Below, one piece after another: positions 1 to 7,139 of a stretch of DNA of 32,893 bases. This stretch comes from Arthrobacter sp. M4 (GTDB lineage Bacteria > Actinomycetota > Actinomycetes > Actinomycetales > Micrococcaceae), in the NCBI RefSeq assembly GCF_020251205.1, contig NZ_JAIWYX010000027.1, positions 1 through 32,893 on the forward strand, in the 5' to 3' direction. The notes under the pieces were generated by a model. The model was not told the DNA's origin. It made no database searches and saw only the letters and a list, made by a program, of their open reading frames with translations. Made by a program: the position numbers and the translations under genes. How positions within the stretch are numbered: the first letter of the stretch is position 1; every line of letters starts with the position of its first letter.

Positions 1-291
1 CCCATCGCGTTCGCGCAGGGCGACGGGACGTGGCAGATCACCAATGGTGCGGCACCGAACTTCATCCCCAGTTGGGCGCCCACGCCGGGGGTGCGGATCG
101 TGACCGGGGACTTCAATGACAACGGCCTCACCGATATCGCGTTGGTGCGGCAGACGCCTGGCTGGGCGACCATCCCGGTGGCGTTCGCCCGCGGTGACGG
201 TAACTGGGACATCACCAACGGAGCCGCCCCGAACTTCATTCCGTCCTGGGCACCCACCGGCGGTGTGAAGGTCATCAACGGTGACTACCGC
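1..291 (+). repeat. 58-codon tandem repeat (FG-GAP blade)
   Basis: Residues 1-58 and 59-97 of the visible protein align with few changes: PIAFAQGDGTWQITNGAAPN against PVAFARGDGNWDITNGAAPN. The period is 174 nt. The second copy is cut short by the stop codon. Confidence 0.8.
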
Positions 292-294
292 TAA
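1..294 (+). CDS. FG-GAP/VCBS repeat protein, C-terminal fragment (5' end outside window)
   Basis: The frame is open from the first base, so the gene starts outside the window; 97 residues are visible. They make up one complete and one partial copy of a 58-residue repeat (first copy nt 1-174, second 175-291). Each copy opens with P-[IV]-A-F-A and contains GDG-x-W-x-I-T-N-G-A-A-P-N-F. The complete copy ends with the calcium-loop-like DFNDNGLTDIAL, which fits the D-x-N-x-N-G-x-x-D pattern of FG-GAP/VCBS beta-propeller blades. The protein stops just after GDYR, inside the second blade, which could be its natural end. Such proteins are usually secreted and bind carbohydrate or act as adhesins or lectin-like modules. 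The remaining domains, and so the activity, cannot be seen. Confidence 0.75.
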   Translation, partial: PIAFAQGDGTWQITNGAAPNFIPSWAPTPGVRIVTGDFNDNGLTDIALVRQTPGWATIPVAFARGDGNWDITNGAAPNFIPSWAPTGGVKVINGDYR

Positions 295-421
295 ACCAGC
301 AAGGGCAAATCAAAAGCCGGCGGCGGGCTTGATGCAGCGGATCAAGTGATGATTCCGCGCGACCCGTCGTCGGCCTGATCTCAGTGTACGCCCGGCAAAC
401 TCAGCGTCGTTAGGGTACGCC

Positions 422-1810
422 TCAGCGCCGACAAGTCGCAGAGGCTGACCCCTTGACCGCTGGCAAGGCGCTCTCCACTGAGGGCGACGTAGCACCGGTG
501 CCCAAGCCACGAACCGTCCAGCCTTCTGCTCGCCAGGCCGCGGCGTCCAGGACGTTCCGCGCGTCCAGCACCACCCGGCGTCGTACCTTTTCACCGGCGA
601 CGGCGGGGGACAAGGTCCGGTATTCGTTCCACTCGGTCAGCAGCAGGACGAGTTCGGCGCCCTCCAGCGCCCGTGTGGTGGACGTCTCGAAACGCAATTG
701 GGGGTAGCGCATCCACGCGTTGTTGATGGCCTTAGGGTCGGTGACGGTCACGTGCGCACCGGCCGCTGCCAGGCGAAGCGCAACGTCCAGGGCAGGGGAG
801 TCGCGGATGTCATCCGTGTCCGGTTTGAAGGCGGCACCCAGGATGGTGACGGTGCGGCCCGACAGGAAGCCGCGGCACAACTCGCGGGCTACCTGGACGG
901 TCCGGGTGCGCTGGTCGATGTTGATGGAATCCACCAAACCCATCCATTCGTCCACCGAGGACACATCCAGTGTCCGGGCTTGTGCACGGAAGGACCGGAT
1001 GTCCTTCGGCAGGCAGCCACCGCCGAAACCCAGGCCTGCGTGCAGGTACCGGTTACCGATACGTGGGTCGAGGCCCATCGCCTCGCTCAGCTCCGACACG
1101 TCCGCGCCGGCGGCGTCGCACAGTTCGGCCATCGCGTTGATGAAGCTGACTTTCGTGGCGAGGAAGGCGTTCGACGCCGACTTGATGAGTTCCGCCGTCG
1201 CGAAATTGACCACCAGCCGGGGGATGCCCGCGGAGATCAGCGGCTGGTAGACGCCGTCGAGCACTTCCGTCACAGCGGACCCGGCGGCGGAGTCCTTTCC
1301 GCCCGGCACGCCGTAAACCAGACGATCCGGAACCAGAGAGTCCTTCACAGCGGTGCCCTGCCGGAGGAATTCCGGGTTCCAGCCGACCAGGACGTCGGGC
1401 CTGCGCGTGAGAACGCCGCGGAGCATTTCCACGGTCCCCACCGGGACCGTGGACTTGCCGACGACGGTGGCCCCTTCCGCGAGATGGGGCAGGAGGCTGC
1501 GCGTCGCGGAGATGAGGTGAGACAGGTCCGCGGAGTCGCCGGTCTTGGACTGGGGCGTTCCGACGCAGAGGAAGTGAACTTCCGCGTCTGCCGCTTCGGC
1601 GAAGTCAGTGGTGAAATGCAGCCGTCCGGTTTCCAGGCCGTCACGGAGCAACTCGTCCAGGCCGGGCTCGTGGAAGGGCGGCGTGCCCTGGTTGAGCCGG
1701 GAGGTTTTGGCGGTGTCGACGTCGATGCCCACCACGTTGTGGCCCATCGAAGCAAGCGTGGCGGCGTGGACTGCGCCCAAGTAGCCGCAACCAATGACTG
1801 AGATGTTCAT
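422..1810 (-). CDS. UDP-glucose 6-dehydrogenase (UDP-glucose/GDP-mannose dehydrogenase family)
   Basis: Predicted to oxidise UDP-glucose to UDP-glucuronate with two NAD+ per turnover, in the cytoplasm, supplying precursor for glucuronic-acid polymers or glycolipids. The 462-residue length is normal for the family. The NAD-binding Rossmann motif GCGYLG is at residues 7-12, the central motif NPEFLRQGTAV at about 145-155, and the catalytic-cysteine motif GFGGGCLPKD puts the cysteine at 266. The frame extends 22 codons further upstream, but ATG 1810 is preferred: it begins directly with MNISVIG, has GAGG just upstream, and overlaps the upstream glycosyltransferase stop as ATGA. That overlap indicates translational coupling and a shared function. 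A GDP-mannose or other NDP-sugar dehydrogenase is the main alternative, but the residues fit UDP-glucose dehydrogenase best. Confidence 0.9.
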   Translation of the reverse strand: MNISVIGCGYLGAVHAATLASMGHNVVGIDVDTAKTSRLNQGTPPFHEPGLDELLRDGLETGRLHFTTDFAEAADAEVHFLCVGTPQSKTGDSADLSHLISATRSLLPHLAEGATVVGKSTVPVGTVEMLRGVLTRRPDVLVGWNPEFLRQGTAVKDSLVPDRLVYGVPGGKDSAAGSAVTEVLDGVYQPLISAGIPRLVVNFATAELIKSASNAFLATKVSFINAMAELCDAAGADVSELSEAMGLDPRIGNRYLHAGLGFGGGCLPKDIRSFRAQARTLDVSSVDEWMGLVDSINIDQRTRTVQVARELCRGFLSGRTVTILGAAFKPDTDDIRDSPALDVALRLAAAGAHVTVTDPKAINNAWMRYPQLRFETSTTRALEGAELVLLLTEWNEYRTLSPAVAGEKVRRRVVLDARNVLDAAAWRAEGWTVRGLGTGATSPSVESALPAVKGSASATCRR

Positions 1811-2943
1811 GCTGAGTTCCTCACCATCGAGTGTTCGTGAATAACTTCCGTGTAGTGCCGTACGAGGTCCGCGCACAGGGCGGGCCAGGTACGGCCCTGA
1901 ACTGACGCCAGAGCTGCCGACCCGAACGCGCGGCGCTTGGCGTCGTCGCCCGTCAGGTCCTGGACGTAAGCGCGGAGCTCGGCTAAATCCCCGGGTTTAT
2001 AGAGCCAACCCGTCCGCGAATTCTCTACGAGGTCCAGGGGGCCGCCGCGGCCGGTAGCGACCACCGGAACGCCGGAGGCCATGGCCTCCTGGATGGTCTG
2101 GCAGAAGGTCTCGAATTCGCCGGGATGGACAAACAGGTCGAAGGACGCGACGGCGCGGGCCAGGTCTTCGCCTCCAAGGAAACCTGTGAAGGTAGCTCGC
2201 GGAAGGGCGGCTTGAAGGGCCGCCCGCTGCGGACCGTCGCCGACGATCACGAGCTTGGTGCCTGGTATGTCCGCGATCGCAGTCAGGTCCTCAACCTGTT
2301 TTTCGATGGCGAGCCGGCCGACATAGCCGATGATGCGCTGGTTCTTCGGAGCGATTTCCTTGCGCCATGCCTCAGAACGCTTAGAGGGGTTGAAGCGTGC
2401 GGTATCCACACCGCGCCGCCACATGTCCACGCGGAGGATTCCGCGGCCGCGCAACTGATTCAGCGCGAACGTGGACGGAGCCAATGTGCGGGAGGCCAGG
2501 ACGTGGATGTTGTCCACCCGGTTCCAGGCCCAGTTCTCCAGGAACGGCACACCGTACCGCGCGGCGTAACTGGGGACCTCGGTCTGGTAGATGGCCACCG
2601 TGGGAATGCCGAGCTGGTGCGCCGCCTGAACAGCCCGCCAACCCAGGACAAATGGCGACGCAAGGTGCACAACATCCGGTGCGTACTCGGCAAGGATTCT
2701 CTTGACCCGGTTCACACCGCCCATTGCCACCCGCACATTCGTGTAGCCCGCCAAAGGCACTGCGGGGAGTCGGTGAACAAATGCCCCGTTCACGACGTCA
2801 GGGACCTCAGTGTCCGACGTCGACGGCGCAATCACCATCACCTCGTCGCCCCTTTCCTGCAGATGCTCCAGAACCCGAAGGATGGAGTGCGTGACTCCGT
2901 TCATGAGCGGCAGAAATGATTCGGCGACGATTGCGATCCTCAC
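1807..2943 (-). CDS. GT4 glycosyltransferase, MgtA/PimB-like mannosyltransferase
   Basis: A 378-residue retaining GT-B glycosyltransferase of family GT4. The N-terminus MRIAIVAESFLPLMNGVTHS carries the family's acceptor-side glycine loop, and GYVGRLAIEKQ near residue 207 begins the nucleotide-sugar domain. The E-x7-E motif lies in GEFETFCQTIQEAMASG near 278-294. The pattern resembles actinobacterial GDP-mannose-dependent alpha-mannosyltransferases (MgtA, formerly PimB), which mannosylate glucuronosyl-diacylglycerol or phosphatidylinositol mannosides at the inner membrane face. The start is GTG; its ribosome site is weak, but the first residues match the family start. The gene overlaps the UDP-glucose dehydrogenase start by 4 bp, so a glucuronic-acid-containing acceptor is a reasonable inference. 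Donor and acceptor cannot be proven from sequence. Confidence 0.85.
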   Translation of the reverse strand: MRIAIVAESFLPLMNGVTHSILRVLEHLQERGDEVMVIAPSTSDTEVPDVVNGAFVHRLPAVPLAGYTNVRVAMGGVNRVKRILAEYAPDVVHLASPFVLGWRAVQAAHQLGIPTVAIYQTEVPSYAARYGVPFLENWAWNRVDNIHVLASRTLAPSTFALNQLRGRGILRVDMWRRGVDTARFNPSKRSEAWRKEIAPKNQRIIGYVGRLAIEKQVEDLTAIADIPGTKLVIVGDGPQRAALQAALPRATFTGFLGGEDLARAVASFDLFVHPGEFETFCQTIQEAMASGVPVVATGRGGPLDLVENSRTGWLYKPGDLAELRAYVQDLTGDDAKRRAFGSAALASVQGRTWPALCADLVRHYTEVIHEHSMVRNSA

Positions 2944-3108
2944 ACTTCAACGGTGTTCGTCTCTGCTAACAGGCCGGCGGAATGTGGGTTTCGTGTTGGG
3001 GAAGGTTGGGTTAACTCGCGGGATAACTTGCCGAGGCGAGTAACTTCCCGTGAGCGCCCGACGGCGGTGGGCGGCTTTCCGGCGATGATCCGCCTTGTGG
3101 TTCGGCTT

Positions 3109-3969
3109 CTATCCTTCGAGGATCCGCCGGGCGTCTTCCTCCATGGCCAGTTGGGCATCGGAGACAACCGTGCCGCCGATGTGGCCGGCGTGCCGCATCA
3201 TGTGGCGAAGCTCCGAAAGAGTGTAGGGAACTTGCCGACGGTGGGCCATGTAGTGGCAATTTGGGCAGAGTGGAATCAGGTCCCTAATTGGATCGAGTTC
3301 ATATCTCGGCCCTAATTGGTTCATGGGGACCACGTGATGGATGTGAATGAATCCTTCGCCGGCTTGTCCGTAGGTTTCTTCGAAAGAGAATCCACAGGCT
3401 GCACACGATGTGCCGTAATGCGCCAGGCAGAGCCTTCGAGCGTGGCTGTCGCGTTCATAGCGGTTCATGGTCACTCTCGTGAGCGCGTCTGCTGGGAACG
3501 ATCCGGGGGAGGGGAGGATGGGATCGTTCTCGTCCACGGGCGCGTACTCAGCCCAGACGGCGCGGACTGACGCTTCGTCGGTGCTTGCAACTCTCTGAAC
3601 AGAAGTGGATTCGGACCAGTTCGTGTTTGATGCCCGTTCAACTAGCTCCCTCAACGGGATTTGGTCGCCGACGTTAAGAAGGGCGTCGAAGTCTACGTCC
3701 ACAAAGAGCTTTGGTTCGTTGGTTCCCCTGTCATTGGTTTCGCGGGCCTCGTACGGCACTGAGGTGACGACTCCATGCCCTATCAGGCCGCTGGCACTGC
3801 CTCTAAGAATGAGCCAAGCGTCCTGCCCTAGCGATGTGCCGTCGCCTTCGGAGACGACCCAACGACGGCGGAAGACGCCTGTGCGGGCGAGTTCCACCAC
3901 GGCCTCGGGGTAACTGGGGTTCCACTCACTCCAGCGCGCCGGATCCCAAGCCAGCAGAACAGCGGTCAT
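3109..3969 (-). CDS. HNH endonuclease with N-terminal EVE/PUA-like domain, possible modification-dependent nuclease
   Basis: A 286-residue protein in two parts. Residues 1-110 have the Trp-rich pattern of EVE/PUA-like reader domains: WDPARWSEWNP, then RRRWVV, then a G-x-D-x-W-L-I-L-R strand followed by GLIGHGVVTSVPYE. Residues 180-245 are a zinc-stabilised HNH nuclease: CAAC (C189, C192), HIHHVVPMNQLG (HH at 211-212), and LIPLCPNCHYMAHRR (C235, N237, C238, H243). All metal-site and catalytic residues look intact. HNH proteins with N-terminal reader domains often cut DNA with modified bases (type IV restriction, McrA-like); that role is inferred here from architecture. No methyltransferase lies beside it, which fits a stand-alone modification-dependent enzyme. 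The start is an ATG. Neighbours are unrelated and the flanks are less GC-rich, so transfer is possible. Confidence 0.8.
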   Translation of the reverse strand: MTAVLLAWDPARWSEWNPSYPEAVVELARTGVFRRRWVVSEGDGTSLGQDAWLILRGSASGLIGHGVVTSVPYEARETNDRGTNEPKLFVDVDFDALLNVGDQIPLRELVERASNTNWSESTSVQRVASTDEASVRAVWAEYAPVDENDPILPSPGSFPADALTRVTMNRYERDSHARRLCLAHYGTSCAACGFSFEETYGQAGEGFIHIHHVVPMNQLGPRYELDPIRDLIPLCPNCHYMAHRRQVPYTLSELRHMMRHAGHIGGTVVSDAQLAMEEDARRILEG

Positions 3970-4519
3970 GTAGCCAGTCTGCCAAAAACTTTTCGGGCAT
4001 CAATGGGCTTTTTCCTATCTGCCACCAAGCGGCGCGGTGATCCGTAGGAACTTCCAGAGTTCAGGGGATCCCACCGGGAGCGGGGCGACTTGTTCATTGA
4101 ACTGGAGAACTGACTTTGTGGACCCGGAAGTGTGGCCAATGCGGCTCGCCTGGGCCGCCACGCCACCGTAATTGATGAGCCATCCAGCGGTGAGAGCCAG
4201 TGCGAGGCTCACGGCAACTCTGCGCCTGGCGTCTTGGACGGAATCACGTCGGTGATCCAATTGCTGTTGGCGGGGACTTTGCCAAGGCATGGCAACCTGC
4301 GATTCTGCTGATCGCGGGCGCCCCCAGCACCGTACCGTCTGGTCTGTTAGCGGTTGAGGATACGTTTATCAAGACCAATGACTAATGTTTCGCCACTTAC
4401 GTTGGCCTCGGATCTGGGCGATGTCAATACATGCTTTGACGACCTCGTAACACATGTCCAGCGGCTTGTGAATGAGACTGCCCACCCATGAAACCCCTGC
4501 AACACGTACGCGAGGAAGG
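3970..4519. other. 550-bp low-density region between HNH and YciO-family genes
   Basis: Apart from the weak reading frame at 4015-4290, nothing here looks coding. Base composition is visibly more AT-rich than in the flanking genes, and stop codons are frequent in most frames. I see no tRNA fold, no transposon end and no clear promoter. It may be decayed sequence around an acquired HNH gene. Confidence 0.4.
4015..4290 (-). CDS. Possible small single-pass membrane protein
   Basis: A 91-codon frame from an ATG. The first 25 residues are polar and basic (rich in Q, R and D, ending in RRR). A hydrophobic stretch VAVSLALALTAGWLINYGG at about residues 25-43 could be a signal anchor, followed by about 45 residues that would lie outside the cell. 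The ribosome site is weak (AGG about 7 nt before the ATG). No family is recognised and codon use does not clearly show strong coding bias. It could be chance; the positive-inside layout is the main reason to list it. Confidence 0.3.
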   Translation of the reverse strand: MPWQSPRQQQLDHRRDSVQDARRRVAVSLALALTAGWLINYGGVAAQASRIGHTSGSTKSVLQFNEQVAPLPVGSPELWKFLRITAPLGGR

Positions 4520-5140
4520 CTATTCAAACCGCGACGGATCTCCCTTGCCGCGCCGCACCACTTCGGCCTCGCCGCTCGAAAAGTCGATGACCGTCGTCGG
4601 CTCCGCAGCAGTGTCACCGGACTCGATCACCGCGTCCACGGCGTGATCCAATTCCTCTTTGATTTCCCAACCCTGCGTCAGTGGCTCCTCCTGACCAGGC
4701 AACAGCAATGTGCTGGACAGCAACGGCTCACCCAGTTCAGACAGCAGTACTTGGACGAAGCGGTGGTCAGGAATGCGGACGCCTACGGTTTTCTTCTTGG
4801 GATGAAGGAGCCGGCGGGGGACTTCCTTTGTGGCGGGGAGGATGAACGTGTAACTGCCGGGAGTTACAGCCTTGATGGCCCGGAAAATGTCATTGTCGAC
4901 CTGGACGAATTGGCCCAGTTGGGCGAAATCCTTACAGACCAATGTGAAGTGGTGCTTGTCGTCCAGTTGCCGGATTGTCCTAATCCGGTCGAGCGCCTGC
5001 CGGTTCCCAATTTGGGCGCCCAGCGCGTAACCGGAGTCAGTCGGATAGGCAACCAGTCCGCCGTCGTGCAGTAAATCCACAATCTGGCGGATCGCACGAG
5101 GCTGCGGGTCTTCCGGATGGACATCAAAGAACTTCGCCAC
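4520..5140 (-). CDS. YciO/Sua5/YrdC-family protein (L-threonylcarbamoyladenylate synthase-like)
   Basis: A 206-residue single-domain protein, the size of E. coli YciO and lacking the C-terminal Sua5 domain. YrdC-fold features include GLVAYPTDSGYALGA near residues 28-42, K-H-H-F-T-L-V in the region that binds nucleotide and phosphate, SYTFILPATKEVPRRL near 96-111, and KKTVGVRIPDH near 116-126. Family members make threonylcarbamoyl-AMP for tRNA t6A37; YciO paralogues are less active and their role is uncertain, so a housekeeping t6A role is not assured. The start is GTG behind a strong GGGAGGAA ribosome site. It follows the NfeD-like gene by 2 nt and so belongs to the flotillin operon. The stop is TAG. 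Confidence 0.8.
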   Translation of the reverse strand: MAKFFDVHPEDPQPRAIRQIVDLLHDGGLVAYPTDSGYALGAQIGNRQALDRIRTIRQLDDKHHFTLVCKDFAQLGQFVQVDNDIFRAIKAVTPGSYTFILPATKEVPRRLLHPKKKTVGVRIPDHRFVQVLLSELGEPLLSSTLLLPGQEEPLTQGWEIKEELDHAVDAVIESGDTAAEPTTVIDFSSGEAEVVRRGKGDPSRFE

Positions 5141-5142
5141 GA

Positions 5143-5382
5143 CTATTCCTCCCTCAGCACGTCCGGCAATTCTTCCACGAATACCGTTTGCGGGGGTTCG
5201 AAATAGATCACCATGACCTTTTCCCCGACGGCGTATTCGCTCACTTTGTCGTAGGGGTAGGCGTGGAATGCGCTAGTCCCGCCCCGGTACGGCAGCATTA
5301 CTTCGCCAATAGTCCCCGGACCGATCCGGCCGGTGACGCGGCCGATCCTGCCAGTGAGGCTCGTATCAACGTTCCTATGCAT
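5143..5382 (-). CDS. Small NfeD-like OB-fold protein
   Basis: A 79-residue soluble protein with no membrane segment or signal. The pattern GRIGRVTGRIGPGTIGEVML, then a charged stretch, then VGEKVMVIYFEPPQTVFVEEL resembles the five-stranded OB fold found at the C-terminus of NfeD proteins, which partner SPFH/flotillin proteins in bacteria. It starts at ATG 5382, 3 nt after the flotillin stop, and ends 2 nt before the YciO-family start, so the three genes are almost certainly co-transcribed. Typical NfeD proteins have several membrane helices before the OB domain; here only the soluble domain is present. Assignment to NfeD is by fold-like pattern and context, not strong sequence identity. Confidence 0.65.
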   Translation of the reverse strand: MHRNVDTSLTGRIGRVTGRIGPGTIGEVMLPYRGGTSAFHAYPYDKVSEYAVGEKVMVIYFEPPQTVFVEELPDVLREE

Positions 5383-5385
5383 CGG

Positions 5386-6831
5386 CTACTGCTTCGGCGT
5401 GCTAGGCGGCTGCTGCTGCCTCTGCACGGGCGTCTTTCCATTCTTCAGTGCGTTCGACAATGCCGGCAGGTACTGGCCCACCTGCGCCATAATGCCTCCA
5501 ACCATGTTGTTCAGCCCCTCGCCGCCATTCAGCACCGTCAGGTTGCCAACGTGCGAGAACGGCTCGGCGGCTGCCTGCACAATTGCTGGCATATTTTCCG
5601 CTAGCTGCTGGGAGATGACAGCGTCCTGGTTGGTCTCGAGTGCTTCACCGCGTGCCTTGATGCCCTCTGCCTCAGCGAGTGCTTTGGCCTTAATGGCCGA
5701 CGCCGCCGCATCACCGCGCGCCTTCGTCGCCGCAGCTTCGGCCTCACCGGTCACCCGCGTGGCCCCAGCCATCGCGGCCGCGGCGGAGGCACTCGCCTGG
5801 GCCTCGACCTCCACCCGCCGCGCGTTTGCCTGGGCTTCCAGTTCAGTGCGGCGGGCCCGTGCTTCAGCTGCGCTGATGTCGGCAGACTTCTGCGCCTCGG
5901 CTTCGGTCCTCTGCGCATAGGCTTTGGCGTCGGCCGGCTTACGGATGGTTGTCTGGAGCTTCTGTTCCTCACGCGCCGCCTCCAGCTTGGCGACTTCAGT
6001 TTCCTGTACCACCACCTGCTGTCGTGCGGTCGCGTCGGCGAGCGGGCCAGCCTGGGCAGCATTGGCCCGGGCCTGCTCGGCCTTGGCCTGGGCAGCAGAC
6101 TGTTTGATCATCGAGCTGCTTTGCGCGTCGGCGATGAGGGCCGCGGCTTCTGCTTCCTTCTCGGAAGCTTCGCGGTTGCGCGTAGCCTCGGCGATTCGGG
6201 CCTCCATCTTGACTTGGGCGATGTGGGGCTTGGCTAGGTTTTGGATGTACCCGGTGGGGTCTTGTAGGTCCTTGATCTGTAGCGAATCCACCACCAGGCC
6301 GAGCTTTTCCATTTCGACGCCGCTTGCGCCGCGGACCTGTGATGCCAATTTGTCTCGCTCACGGATAATCTCTTCAACGGTCATGCTGCCGATAATGGAG
6401 CGCAGGTGGCCTTCGAAGACGTTGTAGACTTGGCTTTGCATTTTTGGCTGTTGGCCGAGGAAGCGCCGCGCGGCATTGGCGATAAACGCTGGCGAGTCGC
6501 CAATCTTATAAATGACCACGCCTTCCACGACCACTTGGATACCCTGCGACGTCACGCAGTTAACCTTGAGTTCGGTTTCGTTGAGCGTCAGGGCGAGAGG
6601 CCGGACAGTTTGCAAGCCTGGGACAACCAGCGCGCCTTTGCCGGTGACAATCTTGAAGTCCATGCCATCTGTGTTTTCAAGCGTTGCACGCGTGAGGCCC
6701 GAAATGATGAGTGCCTCATTCGGCTCGGCAACTTTCCACATCGCTTTGGTGAGCGTCCAAATGACTCCCACTACGACCGCGACGCCGACTATTGCGGCAA
6801 TGATGGGTAGATAGGCTGCGATGTCGAGCAT
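5386..6831 (-). CDS. Flotillin-like SPFH/band 7 protein
   Basis: A 481-residue membrane scaffold protein. An N-terminal hydrophobic helix at about residues 6-30 anchors it. An SPFH domain follows at about 35-190 (NEALIISGL, GKGALVVPGLQ, VVVEGVVIYKIGDS), with the flotillin feature LGLVVDSLQIKDLQDPTGYI near 180-200. A long Ala/Glu/Arg-rich coiled coil spans about 205-430, followed by a Gly/Asn-rich segment and a Q/P-rich tail. Flotillins organise membrane microdomains. ATG 6831 is preferred over the GTG one codon upstream because AAAGGAA sits about 8-9 nt before it. It is the first gene of an operon with the NfeD-like and YciO-family genes, a layout like bacterial flotillin-NfeD operons. Confidence 0.9.
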   Translation of the reverse strand: MLDIAAYLPIIAAIVGVAVVVGVIWTLTKAMWKVAEPNEALIISGLTRATLENTDGMDFKIVTGKGALVVPGLQTVRPLALTLNETELKVNCVTSQGIQVVVEGVVIYKIGDSPAFIANAARRFLGQQPKMQSQVYNVFEGHLRSIIGSMTVEEIIRERDKLASQVRGASGVEMEKLGLVVDSLQIKDLQDPTGYIQNLAKPHIAQVKMEARIAEATRNREASEKEAEAAALIADAQSSSMIKQSAAQAKAEQARANAAQAGPLADATARQQVVVQETEVAKLEAAREEQKLQTTIRKPADAKAYAQRTEAEAQKSADISAAEARARRTELEAQANARRVEVEAQASASAAAAMAGATRVTGEAEAAATKARGDAAASAIKAKALAEAEGIKARGEALETNQDAVISQQLAENMPAIVQAAAEPFSHVGNLTVLNGGEGLNNMVGGIMAQVGQYLPALSNALKNGKTPVQRQQQPPSTPKQ

Positions 6832-7139
6832 CACGGGTTCCTTTCACGACGGCGGCGAGTGAAACGGCACCGACGCGGCGGACACGAATAGGACGGCCCG
6901 CACGGAACGCGTCGTTGCGGAGCTGCCAAGCTCCACCCCCATGTTGCTGTGGCTCACTGCCAGCTCGTGTAGACAGTCTTATTCCCTCTGGCTCAGGAGT
7001 CCAGAGGTTTGTTTGGGGATTGTCCGATCGATGGAAAGCGGCTCCCAACTAGGAGTCGGAGCATGGCTCGGAGGTCTGAGCGCAGCTCGTCTACTGGCTA
7101 GAATTCGGTGAAAACGAAAATGACAGGAGACTTGGGTCC
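6832..7139. other. 308-bp divergent intergenic region
   Basis: Separates the minus-strand flotillin operon from the plus-strand gene at 7140 and must hold both promoters; I cannot place either with confidence. It contains two clear inverted repeats: GGAGCT-GCCA-AGCTCC at 6919-6934 and CCTCTGG-N9-CCAGAGG at 6985-7007. The second is followed on the plus strand by TTTGTTT. Confidence 0.5.
6985..7014 (+). terminator. Terminator-like hairpin in the leader of the 7140 gene (possible attenuator)
   Basis: A perfect 7-bp stem CCTCTGG / CCAGAGG with a 9-nt loop, followed by TTTGTTT on the plus strand. No plus-strand gene precedes it, so if transcribed it would end a short leader RNA or attenuate transcription of the gene starting at 7140. 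It may also be coincidental. Confidence 0.4.

Noticed and set aside
698..1801. 367-codon plus-strand frame across the UDP-glucose dehydrogenase gene
   Set aside because: Fully antisense to a gene with intact motifs; product is low-complexity His/Arg/Gly-rich without recognisable domains.
2125..2919. 264-codon plus-strand frame across the glycosyltransferase
   Set aside because: Antisense shadow; the minus-strand product has complete GT4 motifs.
3011..3046. TAACT-type repeats (3012, 3024, 3041) and a 6-bp ACTCGC/GCGAGT inverted repeat upstream of the glycosyltransferase
   Set aside because: Short, irregular and with no clear promoter beside them; could be chance.
4369..4617. 82-codon minus-strand frame overlapping the end of the YciO-family gene
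   Set aside because: Half lies inside the YciO gene in another frame; the rest has no ribosome site or motif.
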